Source of the DNA: Deltaproteobacteria bacterium
Lineage (GTDB): Bacteria > Desulfobacterota > Syntrophia > Syntrophales > Smithellaceae
Reading direction: 5' to 3'
Length of the DNA: 26,386 nucleotides
Assembly (NCBI GenBank): GCA_009668925.1
Contig: SBEK01000033.1
Span: 1 to 26,386, forward strand
Position numbers and translations under genes: made by a program. Each line of letters opens with the position of its first letter. Within the stretch, counting starts at the first letter, position 1. This document shows positions 14,059 through 21,407 of this stretch, piece by piece. The notes beneath the pieces are model-generated. The model did no database searches and had not been told where the DNA came from. It worked only from the letters and a program-made list of their open reading frames with translations.

Positions 14059-14074
14059 AAATCACCTGTGGTGT

Positions 14075-14144
14075 GTGAGTGGTGTATAGTGAATGGTGTA
14101 TAGTGAATAGTGAATAGTGAATGGGACCATCCACCATCCACTAC
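14075..14144. repeat. Heptanucleotide tandem repeat, GTGAATA type
   Basis: Seven 7-base units in register from 14075 (GTGAGTG, GTGTATA, GTGAATG, GTGTATA, GTGAATA, GTGAATA, GTGAATG), followed by GGACCAT, CCACCAT and CCACTAC in the same phase. The last unit includes the stop codon of the 434-aa subunit gene. Same period as the arrays at 2.3-2.5 kb but a different core. Confidence 0.85.
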
Positions 14145-15445
14145 TTCCCTCTTCCTTGAAGCGCTTCCAGAAAGGCCCCAATCTGCGCTTTCCACTGAGC
14201 TTCGGAATAATCCCGCAGATCCACCATGTCGGAAACGAGCTGCATCATCGGCAGGTCCGAATATTTGCCAAGTTCGTTTTTCATGTGAATCTGGCCGACC
14301 GTCGTGGCGCGGCAGGAGCGGCAGGCGTGGAAAACGACGCCGTCGATCTTGTAGTCGTTGATCATGCCCAGCAGCTTCTCGACGATAGGATTCCCGCTGC
14401 GGGCGCGGGCCTTGTCGTGATATTTCGTGAAGCGCAGAAACGCCCGCCAGGCCAGGAAGTCCACCGGGTCCTTCACGTGCGCCGGAACCTCGACGGGATC
14501 GTAGCCGCGGTAAACGTTTTCAATGACAAACACCGCGCCGAAGCTTTCAAAGTAGTTGAAGATCCACAGCGTGTGCCAGGGCGGCAGTCCCCCGCCGTAC
14601 AGGATGCGGTATTTTTCATCGGGGATCACGCCGATTTTGTGGTCGACCTTGTACTTCACTTCGTCGTACAGCTTTTGGTAGAAATCCACGGCCACCTGCG
14701 TGCCGCTGTAATAATGGCCGGCGACCATGATGCTGAAATGGTCCTGTGAAGGCATGGGGCAGGGGACGGCGACGCGCAGCCGGTCGATGTCGTACCAGAG
14801 CTGCCAGGCGCGGTCGCCCAGACGGATCGCCTCCCAGAGGCGTTCGGGGTCCATTTTTTTGCCGGTCTGCTTCTCCAGAAATTCGATCAAGCCCCTGAGC
14901 TGATCGCGCTGGTATTTGATGTAATAGTCGCGGACGGCGTTCAAATCATCCTGCGGAGGCGGGGCGACCACGTCCATGCCGAAGGTCGGGACCTCCAGGT
15001 AGCGGCTGGTGGCCTGATACCACTTGAATCGCGGATCGCATACCGCAGAGCTTCCCAGCATCATGTCCGGGACGGGCATGCCGCCGTCGGGGCTGCCCTC
15101 GGGAATATGCCCCAGTTCTTTGCGCAGGCTGTCGAACCCGAGGCCGATGCGCGCATAGCTGCACAGCACCTGCGAATAGCCGTCCGCTTCGGCCTTCAGA
15201 AGGAAGCGATCCATATCGCGTTTGGCGGCGCAAAGGCCGGCGTAGTTTTCGGTGGGCAGCGGCACGACATCCATCGCCCGCAGAATTTCATCGTACTGCG
15301 AGGCGACCATCATGTAGGCGACTTTCTGTCCCTTGTCTCTGGCCTCATGGGCGCTTCGGTAAATGTTCTTCACCAATCCGCGCACTTCTCGCGCCGTGTC
15401 CGTCCCCTTCACGGCAGTGGTTTTGACTTGCTCGGTCTGTTCCAT
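14141..15445 (-). CDS. HgdB/BcrB/BzdO-family subunit of a CoA-ester reductase or dehydratase
   Basis: A 434-aa member of the 2-hydroxyglutaryl-CoA dehydratase D-component family, with a length typical of BcrB/BzdO. Likely cluster-ligand and active-site regions include C72 (LCAAKRD), C95 (VLCSYARIG), C136 (AVCDPRF), C229 (VPCPMPS) and the C375-x2-C378 pair in FHACRSCRATTVGQ. There are no membrane segments. The protein should bind a [4Fe-4S] cluster and form a heterodimer with the 379-aa subunit, accepting electrons from the activases. GAGAGGG lies just before the ATG. The substrate is unknown: the family covers 2-hydroxyacyl-CoA dehydration and benzoyl-CoA ring reduction, and the two-activase layout favours the latter type. 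Confidence 0.88.
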   Translation of the reverse strand: MEQTEQVKTTAVKGTDTAREVRGLVKNIYRSAHEARDKGQKVAYMMVASQYDEILRAMDVVPLPTENYAGLCAAKRDMDRFLLKAEADGYSQVLCSYARIGLGFDSLRKELGHIPEGSPDGGMPVPDMMLGSSAVCDPRFKWYQATSRYLEVPTFGMDVVAPPPQDDLNAVRDYYIKYQRDQLRGLIEFLEKQTGKKMDPERLWEAIRLGDRAWQLWYDIDRLRVAVPCPMPSQDHFSIMVAGHYYSGTQVAVDFYQKLYDEVKYKVDHKIGVIPDEKYRILYGGGLPPWHTLWIFNYFESFGAVFVIENVYRGYDPVEVPAHVKDPVDFLAWRAFLRFTKYHDKARARSGNPIVEKLLGMINDYKIDGVVFHACRSCRATTVGQIHMKNELGKYSDLPMMQLVSDMVDLRDYSEAQWKAQIGAFLEALQGRGK

Positions 15446-15502
15446 AATCCCTCTCTATTTATATGTTAAAGGTTACGACAAAAAAATAACCCAATACTCT
15501 TA

Positions 15503-15625
15503 AGGCTGTTCAAAATCGTCCGGGTGCAAGGCCCCCGAGCTCTGAGGCGTGAGGCGTACTTTTCGGTACGCCGCAACAACGAGGAGCGAGGGAAACGCAG
15601 CAGACGGGCGATTTTCAACAGACTG
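15503..15625. repeat. MITE-like interspersed repeat with terminal inverted repeats
   Basis: About 123 bases bounded by AGGCTGTTCAAAATCGTCCG and its imperfect inverse (CGGGCGATTTTCAACAGACTG, about 17 of 21 positions). Inside is a perfect hairpin, GGCGTAC-TTTTCG-GTACGCC (15553-15572). The right end abuts the stop codon of the 379-aa subunit gene. The interior (GCAAGGC, CGAGGAGCGAG, AACGCAGCAGA) aligns with the element at the right end of the window. No ORF is present, so movement would need a transposase in trans. Confidence 0.75.
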
Positions 15626-16765
15626 CTACGAAATCATTTCCAGGAACGCCTGAATTCTCGTTCTCAGCTGTCCGATCGTCGACGTCGAATAGTCATCCTC
15701 GATCATCAGCACCGGCAGCTTCAGGTCCGTCAGGTATTCGCGCAGATCCGGACCTTCGAGCTCACAGGTGTCGCAGTAGCGGACGATATAAAAAATCGCT
15801 GCGCCGGCCTTCCAGTCGGCGATAAACTGCCGGATGTAGCCGAAGCGGTTTTGCAGGTCTTGCTTGCGGTCGCCGGCCTGGGGTGAAAGGCTGCGCGGGC
15901 AGTGCGTGCCGATATAGCGCTGGGTCAGTCCGTCGAGCGGATCGGCGGTTTCGGGGGTATCGTCCCAGAAAAAACGCGTTCCCGTGCACAGATCATCCAT
16001 GACCACATGCGCGCCGCTTTCCTCGACCAGCGTGATGAATGCCGCATCGTCAATTTCGTTGCCCCACAAAAAAATGCGCGGCCGGTCGTCCGGTTTCGCG
16101 GCGGGGCGCCGTTTGACTTCATCAAGGAATGCCTGCACAAGTCCGATATGCTCCGCTCCCGGGAGGCCCATGCCCGCGACCAGAACCTTCGTGATCTCCG
16201 TTCCGGTCACGCGCGGCGGATTGGGCTTGCGCAGATCATAGAGTTCCCGAAGCAGGGCGCGGCGGCGATTGTAAAGCTTCACGGCGTCCGCCAGCTTTGC
16301 CGTCTCCAGTTTCCGGCCGGCAAATTCCTCCAGGCGATGAATGAAATACTTGAGCTCATTTTTGTAGAATTCGGAGGACGACGGCCCCATCATGTGCGGC
16401 ACGTTGATCATGTGATTAAACGGCGCGGGCTTGTTGCTGTGCCAGATGTGATACATCCGCTCGATGGTGTCGCAGCTGTGCGGCGCGACGAAGCCGTCCA
16501 GGAAATCGTATTCGCCCTTGAGCGCCATATTGAAGCAGCTCCGCGCAAACGGGCAGGCCATCGGCTCCAGAAGCGCGTCGGCTTCGTCGATGGGATCGCT
16601 CTGGCTGCCCTGGATGCGGTAGGGAACCATGTCGAGCGCGGTGATGATCTCGTCGGGCACAAAGCAGCAGAAGTAGCCGATGATCTTCTTCCCCCCGGCG
16701 CGCAGTTCCCTGGCGCGCCGGCCCCTTTCATTGTAAAGTTCTTCGATCTGTTGCATAACGGTCAT
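15626..16765 (-). CDS. HgdA/BcrC/BzdN-family subunit of a CoA-ester reductase or dehydratase
   Basis: A 379-aa member of the same family as the next gene, with a length matching HgdB, BcrC and BzdN. Conserved Cys-containing blocks are YFCCFVPDE (C33, C34), MACPFARSC (C71, C77), PHSCDT (C98), DDLCTGTRFFW (C260), GTHCPRS (C289) and YCDTCELEGPDL (C331, C334). It is soluble, with no signal peptide. GGGGGAG stands ten bases before the ATG. This is the first gene of the minus-strand operon and the order N-like, O-like, P-like, Q-like parallels bzdNOPQ. The 180-base gap to its partner subunit is mostly the inserted repeat at 15503-15625. Confidence 0.88.
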   Translation of the reverse strand: MTVMQQIEELYNERGRRARELRAGGKKIIGYFCCFVPDEIITALDMVPYRIQGSQSDPIDEADALLEPMACPFARSCFNMALKGEYDFLDGFVAPHSCDTIERMYHIWHSNKPAPFNHMINVPHMMGPSSSEFYKNELKYFIHRLEEFAGRKLETAKLADAVKLYNRRRALLRELYDLRKPNPPRVTGTEITKVLVAGMGLPGAEHIGLVQAFLDEVKRRPAAKPDDRPRIFLWGNEIDDAAFITLVEESGAHVVMDDLCTGTRFFWDDTPETADPLDGLTQRYIGTHCPRSLSPQAGDRKQDLQNRFGYIRQFIADWKAGAAIFYIVRYCDTCELEGPDLREYLTDLKLPVLMIEDDYSTSTIGQLRTRIQAFLEMIS

Positions 16766-16918
16766 GAGTATATCTCCCCCTGTGTGCTGATCTGATGGCG
16801 CCGATTATTGAGTGAATCGCGGATAAAAGCAAGCCGCTTTTTTGGCGGGGCCGCTAAGCCGGAAAAAACAGGAGGGCAAAGTCTTGATCGGAGCCTCACC
16901 GCATGATATGAGTTTTCC
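16766..16918. promoter_or_regulatory. Divergent promoter region of two operons
   Basis: A 153-base region between divergent operons. On the minus strand a candidate -10 AATAAT follows TTGCTT by 17 bases, close before the 379-aa subunit gene. On the plus strand I see no strong promoter and no good Shine-Dalgarno before ATG 16919, although GGAGGG occurs at 16871. GC-rich complementary blocks (GCCGC, GGCGG) around 16830-16855 could bind a shared regulator. The sharing itself suggests co-regulation. Confidence 0.4.
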
Positions 16919-17725
16919 ATGCGAAAAACCATCATCCAGATTTATGAAGTGCAAAAACCGCAGGAGGCCGAAGCCGTAGTCGGTTTGGGGGTGGATCACG
17001 TAGGGAGCGTGCTTGCCGACTCCGGCAAATGGAAAAACGCAGCGATTCTCAGGACGGTGCGGGCGGTGAGGCTCTCCGGCGCCAAAAGCGGGCTCATTCC
17101 GATTATGAGGGACCCGGTAAAAATATTCCAGGCGATTGATTATTACCAGCCGGACTTTGTTCATTTTTGTGAAGCGCTTTCGCCTTTCCCGGGGGATCAG
17201 GCCGCCGTCGTTCGCGAATACGACGCGCTCACCTCTTTGCAGGTGGACGTAAGAGACCGGTTTCCGCAAATCGAAATCATGCGTTCGCTTTCCATCCCCG
17301 AGCCCGGCCTGCCTGACGGGGGCGAGATTCTCGCAAACATCCTTCATTTCGCCGCACTTTTCGCACCGTTTTCCGACTACTTCCTTATCGACACGCTGAT
17401 CGGCCGGCCGGGAAGTTCCGTCGTGCAGCCGGTGGCGGGTTATGTGGGGATTACGGGCTCGGTCTGCGACTGGACGCTGGCCAAAGCCGTGATTGAAAAG
17501 AGCCCCATTCCGGTCATTCTGGCGGGCGGTCTTTCCGAAGAAAATGTATTTGACGCGGTGGTCAAACTGCGGCCGGCGGGCGTCGACAGCTGCACGAAAA
17601 CCAACGCCGTCGATAAAAACGGCCGGCCCGTCCGGTTTAAAAAGGATATGAAAAAAGTCCGGCGGTTTGTCGAGGAAGCTAGGCGCGCCGATGCAGTTAT
17701 CGAAGGAGAAAAAGGTGCTGTCTGA
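16919..17725 (+). CDS. TrpF-like (phosphoribosylanthranilate isomerase family) TIM barrel lacking the catalytic Cys
   Basis: A 268-aa cytoplasmic protein with the TrpF barrel pattern: first strand IIQIYEV, GLGVDHVGSV, strand DFVHFCEA, DYFLIDT, and the phosphate-binding AGGLSEENV followed by GVDSCTKTN. In true phosphoribosylanthranilate isomerase the first strand reads KICG with a catalytic Cys. Here the position is Tyr9 (QIYE). The catalytic Asp appears retained as D158. It is longer than TrpF (about 200-230 aa) and no other trp gene is nearby, so tryptophan synthesis is unlikely. The stop overlaps the next gene by 11 bases. A related isomerisation of a different sugar phosphate or acid is possible, but no function can be assigned. 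Confidence 0.7.
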   Translation: MRKTIIQIYEVQKPQEAEAVVGLGVDHVGSVLADSGKWKNAAILRTVRAVRLSGAKSGLIPIMRDPVKIFQAIDYYQPDFVHFCEALSPFPGDQAAVVREYDALTSLQVDVRDRFPQIEIMRSLSIPEPGLPDGGEILANILHFAALFAPFSDYFLIDTLIGRPGSSVVQPVAGYVGITGSVCDWTLAKAVIEKSPIPVILAGGLSEENVFDAVVKLRPAGVDSCTKTNAVDKNGRPVRFKKDMKKVRRFVEEARRADAVIEGEKGAV

Positions 17726-18044
17726 TAAATCCCTGCAAAAAGAATATAAAACGATCAGCGCGATGATCGGTCTGTACTGCCGGGGGGTTCATCAGACGGA
17801 AACGCCCGAGTTGTGCCCCGCGTGCCGGGAACTTCTGGCCTATGCCCAGGCCAGGCTTCGCAAGTGTCCGTTTGCCGGGGACAAGCCGACCTGCGCCAAT
17901 TGTCCGGTGCACTGCTATAAGCCCGAGCGCAGGGGGCAGATTCAACAGGTGATGCGCTACGCGGGTCCGCGCATGCTCAGGTCGCATCCGCTCATGGCGC
18001 TTGGCCACCTGTCCAAAAAATTCAGAAAGCCGAAAACAGCGTGA
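17715..18044 (+). CDS. YgbA-like Cys-rich protein ('nitrous oxide-stimulated promoter' family)
   Basis: A 109-aa protein matching the family that includes E. coli YgbA, a nitrosative-stress-induced protein. Key features are KTISAMIGLYCRGVH, ELCPACRELLAYAQ, RLRKCPF, the CANCPVHCYKP block and MRYAGPRML. Seven Cys (C22, C34, C37, C51, C60, C63, C67) in CxxC and CxxCxxxC spacing suggest a metal or iron-sulfur site. The frame is open from a TTG at 17667, but the GTG at 17715 has a perfect AAGGAG six bases upstream and is preferred. It overlaps the TrpF-like gene by 11 bases and the next gene by one base, so the three are one translationally coupled operon. Confidence 0.82.
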   Translation: MLSDKSLQKEYKTISAMIGLYCRGVHQTETPELCPACRELLAYAQARLRKCPFAGDKPTCANCPVHCYKPERRGQIQQVMRYAGPRMLRSHPLMALGHLSKKFRKPKTA

Positions 18045-19159
18045 TGAAGATTGCCGTCATCGGAGCCGGACCCGGCGGACTTTATGCGGCGCTGGCCGCC
18101 CGGCGCCAGGGTATCGGGGTTGATCTTTTTGAAAAGAGAAACGTCGGAGAGGGCATTGTCTGCGGCGAATGCATTTTCGATTCGCTCAACATTATGCCCA
18201 AGCCGGGCCGGGGATTGCTCCGCCCGGTCGAGGACGTTGTTCTGCAGGGGCGTCATCCTTATCTTTTCGCGCTTTCCCGACACCGCCCCCTGTGGATGCT
18301 CGACCGTAAAACGTGGCAGCAGGGCCTCGCGGCAAAGGCCCGGGAGCGCGGCGCCGTGATCCGGGAGAATTTCCGCGTGACCCGGGCGCGCCTTCAACAC
18401 CTGCAGAAAGAGTACGACTGGGTGCTGGATGCGAGCGGCGCGCCTTCCATCACATCCCGCCTCTATGGCTTTGCCGACAAATATCTGCAGGACTATATGC
18501 TGGCGCACCAGGTGGTGCTGGCCCACGACTTCAGTGCGCTGATGCCGCGCATCACCTTTGCTTTTTTTGATCATGTGCCCGCGGAATTTCAGCCCGCCTA
18601 CTACTGGATTTTCCCCAAGGATGCCTGCCTTGCGAACGTCGGCGTCGTCTGCACGGTGAAGAAGACACTGGCTCGGAACCAACTGGATTTAAAAAAATTG
18701 CTGGCGGAGGTGCTGCAGAAAGAAGGATTGACGGGAGCGCGCGTTCTGGCGCGGGGCAGCGGCATTGCCGCGGGCCGGATGCTTCCTTGCCTTGTTTACC
18801 AAAATACGCTGCTCGTCGGTGACGCCGCGGGCCTCACCTCGCCGCTCCACGGGGGCGGGATTGATATGGCCTGCCTAAGCGGCGTTCTCGCGGTCGAGGC
18901 CATCGCCCGAGGACAAAGCGGCGTCGCGGGCTATGCTGAAAAGCTTGCGGACTACCTGAAGGAGAAAGAGGCGCTGGAAAAGGTCACGATGCGCAAAATG
19001 AAAACGCTCTCCTTTGATCAATACGACAAACTTCTGCGCGGTGTTACGGCCCCCGGCAGGATCGCCCGCCTCAAAACGGCGCTCAGTCATCCGGATATGT
19101 TCTATGTCACGATGAAATGGTTCGGGACGAAAAAGAACGTCCCCGACTGGCCGGTTTGA
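18044..19159 (+). CDS. Geranylgeranyl-reductase-family FAD-dependent oxidoreductase
   Basis: A 371-aa flavoprotein. The N-terminus MKIAVIGAGPGGLYAAL (GxGxxG, residues 7-12) and the ending of the second strand in VDLFEKR form the dinucleotide fold. TLLVGDAAGLTSPLHGGGI is the conserved second FAD motif. The length and overall pattern fit the geranylgeranyl reductase/PHBH-like group, whose members reduce isoprenoid double bonds or oxidise aromatic compounds. An early CGEC motif (VCGECIFDS) is present in this branch. The ATG at 18044 shares its A with the TGA of the preceding gene (TGATG). Its role may be reductive, given the divergent CoA-reductase-like operon, but the substrate is unknown. Confidence 0.82.
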   Translation: MKIAVIGAGPGGLYAALAARRQGIGVDLFEKRNVGEGIVCGECIFDSLNIMPKPGRGLLRPVEDVVLQGRHPYLFALSRHRPLWMLDRKTWQQGLAAKARERGAVIRENFRVTRARLQHLQKEYDWVLDASGAPSITSRLYGFADKYLQDYMLAHQVVLAHDFSALMPRITFAFFDHVPAEFQPAYYWIFPKDACLANVGVVCTVKKTLARNQLDLKKLLAEVLQKEGLTGARVLARGSGIAAGRMLPCLVYQNTLLVGDAAGLTSPLHGGGIDMACLSGVLAVEAIARGQSGVAGYAEKLADYLKEKEALEKVTMRKMKTLSFDQYDKLLRGVTAPGRIARLKTALSHPDMFYVTMKWFGTKKNVPDWPV

Positions 19160-19198
19160 ATCACTTATTTTGGTCCTGAAATGACTGAAAAAGGACTA

Positions 19199-19204
19199 TT
19201 GACA
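19199..19204 (+). promoter_or_regulatory. Candidate -35 element ahead of the riboswitch
   Basis: A consensus TTGACA lies 23 bases before the first riboswitch helix, the right place for the kup transcript to begin. No convincing -10 hexamer is present at 16-18 bases (TAACTC or CTAACT only), so this is tentative. Confidence 0.3.
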
Positions 19205-19226
19205 ATCTTCTGAAGATGAACTAACT

Positions 19227-19357
19227 CACCTCACCAATGTCTAATCCCGGTCACCGGGAGCGGAGGAACCACTTTTTTGGGGCGTATCGCAATCACGCGT
19301 AGGGTAACCTCATTCGGCCCGAGCCCGTCAGCTAACTTCGCCGACATCGATGAGGGG
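19227..19357 (+). ncRNA. c-di-AMP riboswitch (ydaO/yuaA class) of kup
   Basis: The conserved core is directly readable: AATGTCTAATCCCGG, a CCGG-centred loop, GAGCGGAGGAACCA, a TTTTTTGGGGCGTATCGC block, ACGCGTAGGGTAACCTC, then GGCCCGAGCCCGTCAGCTAA and CTTCGCCGACATCGATG. The outer helix can form between CCTCA (19229-19233) and TGAGG (19351-19355). This class binds cyclic di-AMP and commonly controls potassium transporters, usually lowering expression when the ligand is bound. It lies 58 bases before the kup start, on the same strand. Confidence 0.92.
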
Positions 19358-19376
19358 AACCTGGCCGGAATGATCC

Positions 19377-19410
19377 GGAGGCTGATCCTCCCCTAAAATT
19401 GTTTTGGAGG
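19377..19410 (+). promoter_or_regulatory. Riboswitch expression platform: hairpin and SD-sequestering pairing
   Basis: GGAGG (19377-19381) and CCTCC (19387-19391) form a five-base hairpin. The same CCTCC is complementary to the kup Shine-Dalgarno GGAGG (19406-19410), and the extended CCCCT can pair with AGGGG of the outer riboswitch helix (19353-19357). The hairpin is followed by CCTAAAATTGTTTT, a poor terminator tail. Competing pairings fit translational control, or termination, but which one is inference. Confidence 0.5.
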
Positions 19411-19415
19411 TTTCT

Positions 19416-21350
19416 ATGTCTTTGGCATCCGGAAACGCTCGTGATCCGGACACACCGTCTTGCGAACCGTCACGCCCGCCGTTCGTCGACAAGAAGCATC
19501 TGACCCTGGCCCTGGGATCGATCGGCATCGTTTTCGGCGATGTCGGCACCAGCCCGCTTTACGCCATCAAGGAATGCTTTCACGGACAGCACGCCATCAC
19601 TCCCGACCCGGCCAATATCTTCGGGGTTTTGTCCCTGGTCTTCTGGTCGCTGATGATCGTGGTCAGCATCAAGTATGTTACTTTCATTCTGCGCGCCGAC
19701 AATCGCGGAGAGGGCGGTATCTTTGCTCTGCTCGGCCTGCTCACCGCTTCCGGAAAAACAATCTCTCCGGGCTTCAAAGCCGCGCTGATGTTCGCCGGCA
19801 TCCTCGGCGCGGGGCTCCTGTACGGCGACGGAATCATCACGCCGGCCATCTCGGTCCTTTCGGCCGTCGAAGGTCTGGAAGTCGCCACCGGGGCGGCCAA
19901 GCCTTTTGTGATGCCGCTGACGTGCATTATCCTCGTTTTGCTCTTTTTATTGCAGCAGCGGGGTACGGGGCATATCGGCCGATTGTTCGGCCCGATCATG
20001 GTGGCGTGGTTTCTGGCGATTACGGGTTTCGGGCTGCGCCAGATTGTAAGCGAGCCGGGCATTTTGCTGGCCGTCAACCCTTTTTACGCGATTGATTTTT
20101 TTGCGCGCAACCACATCCACGGCATCATCGTTTTGGGCTCGGTGGTTCTGTGCATCACGGGCTGCGAAGCCCTTTACGCCGATCTCGGGCATTTCGGCAG
20201 GAAAGCGATCCGCATCTCCTGGCTCGGCTTTGCCTGTCCGGCGTTGCTTTGCAACTACTTCGGTCAGGGCGCGCTGCTTCTGGGGAACCCGCAAATGAAC
20301 ACCAATCCCTTCTATGGGCTGGTCCCCGGCCTTCTCCTCTATCCGATGGTTGCTCTGGCCACCGCCGCGACCGTCATTGCCTCGCAGGCTTTGATCTCCG
20401 GCGCTTTTTCGCTCACGCAGCAGGCCGTGCAGCTGGGGCTCTGTCCGCGGATGCATATCGTCCATACGTCGAGCGACATGCAGGGTCAGATCTACATTCC
20501 GTTTGTCAACTATGCGCTGATGATCGCCTGTCTCGGCGTCGTGATCGGGTTCAAGGAGTCGACTGGTTTGGCCGGCGCCTATGGTATTGCCGTGACCGGG
20601 ACCATGATCATCACCTCTCTCCTTTACTTCCTGGTGCTCACCCACAACTGGGGATGGCCCTTGGGGAAGGCTGCAGGGCTTGTCGGAATCTTTGTCCTGG
20701 TTGATATTGCCTTCATCAGCGGCAACCTCTTCAAGATTGCCGACGGCGGATGGTTTCCGCTGGCCGTCGCCGCCGTCGTGGCGGTGGCGATGACGACCTG
20801 GCGAAAAGGCCGCGCCGAGCTATCCCTCAGGCTGGCCGGTGGAAGATTTCCCATCGCCGACTTTATTGCCGAAATCTCCAGAAAAAAAATGACGAGAGTC
20901 CCCGGAACGGCCGTCTTCATGACGCTGGCCGCCGACGGGACGCCTCCCAGCCTCCTGCATCACGTCAAACACAATCACATTCTGCATGAGCAGGTCGTGC
21001 TGCTCTCCATCCGATCGACGGACTCGCCGACGGTGCCGCCGGAAGAACAAATCAAACTCGACGGGCTGGGACAAGGCTTTTATCGCCTCATCGCGCAGTA
21101 TGGTTATATGCAAACGCCCAATGTGCCGAATCTGATGCGCGACGCCTCCTGCCTTGGGCTTATCACGGAACCGATGACCACGACGTTCTATCTCGGCCGG
21201 GAAACGCTTCTCACGGGAGGGCGATCGAAAATGATGCGCTGGCGCAAGGCGATTTTTGCGTTTATGGCGAGGAATGCGGGGAATCCGACGGTCTATTTCG
21301 GCATCCCGCCCAACCGCGTTGTTGAGCTCGGCACGCAGATCGAACTTTAG
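19416..21350 (+). CDS. kup: Kup-family potassium uptake protein
   Basis: A 644-aa low-affinity K+ uptake protein of the inner membrane, KUP/HAK/KT family, slightly longer than E. coli Kup. Near the N-terminus is the signature LTLALGSIGIVFGDVGTSPLYAIKE, followed by about twelve membrane segments, including RADNRGEGGIFALLGLL and YGDGIITPAISVLSAVEG, and a cytoplasmic C-terminal domain from about residue 460. The ATG at 19416 has GGAGG five bases upstream. A TTG at 19404 could add four residues but overlaps that Shine-Dalgarno. Control by the upstream c-di-AMP riboswitch ties expression to osmotic and potassium state. A perfect GTCCCGC hairpin begins at the last base of the stop codon. Confidence 0.96.
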   Translation: MSLASGNARDPDTPSCEPSRPPFVDKKHLTLALGSIGIVFGDVGTSPLYAIKECFHGQHAITPDPANIFGVLSLVFWSLMIVVSIKYVTFILRADNRGEGGIFALLGLLTASGKTISPGFKAALMFAGILGAGLLYGDGIITPAISVLSAVEGLEVATGAAKPFVMPLTCIILVLLFLLQQRGTGHIGRLFGPIMVAWFLAITGFGLRQIVSEPGILLAVNPFYAIDFFARNHIHGIIVLGSVVLCITGCEALYADLGHFGRKAIRISWLGFACPALLCNYFGQGALLLGNPQMNTNPFYGLVPGLLLYPMVALATAATVIASQALISGAFSLTQQAVQLGLCPRMHIVHTSSDMQGQIYIPFVNYALMIACLGVVIGFKESTGLAGAYGIAVTGTMIITSLLYFLVLTHNWGWPLGKAAGLVGIFVLVDIAFISGNLFKIADGGWFPLAVAAVVAVAMTTWRKGRAELSLRLAGGRFPIADFIAEISRKKMTRVPGTAVFMTLAADGTPPSLLHHVKHNHILHEQVVLLSIRSTDSPTVPPEEQIKLDGLGQGFYRLIAQYGYMQTPNVPNLMRDASCLGLITEPMTTTFYLGRETLLTGGRSKMMRWRKAIFAFMARNAGNPTVYFGIPPNRVVELGTQIEL

Positions 21351-21367
21351 TCCCGCTTACGCGGGAC
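21350..21367 (+). terminator. Hairpin directly after kup
   Basis: GTCCCGC-TTAC-GCGGGAC, a perfect 7-bp stem starting at the last base of the stop codon, followed by GAGTCTTAATTCT. The T-run is weak, so it is a possible terminator or 3'-end stabiliser lying between convergent genes. Confidence 0.5.
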
Positions 21368-21407
21368 GAGTCTTAATTCTCCGCGGGTGCTGCGAGGGGT
21401 CTGGTTT

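Noticed and set aside
12940..14103. Open frame of 387 codons on the plus strand
   Set aside because: Antisense to the activase gene and repeats, without recognisable domains.
16919..17725. Genuine phosphoribosylanthranilate isomerase of tryptophan synthesis
   Set aside because: The catalytic Cys is missing, the protein is too long, and no other trp gene is near.
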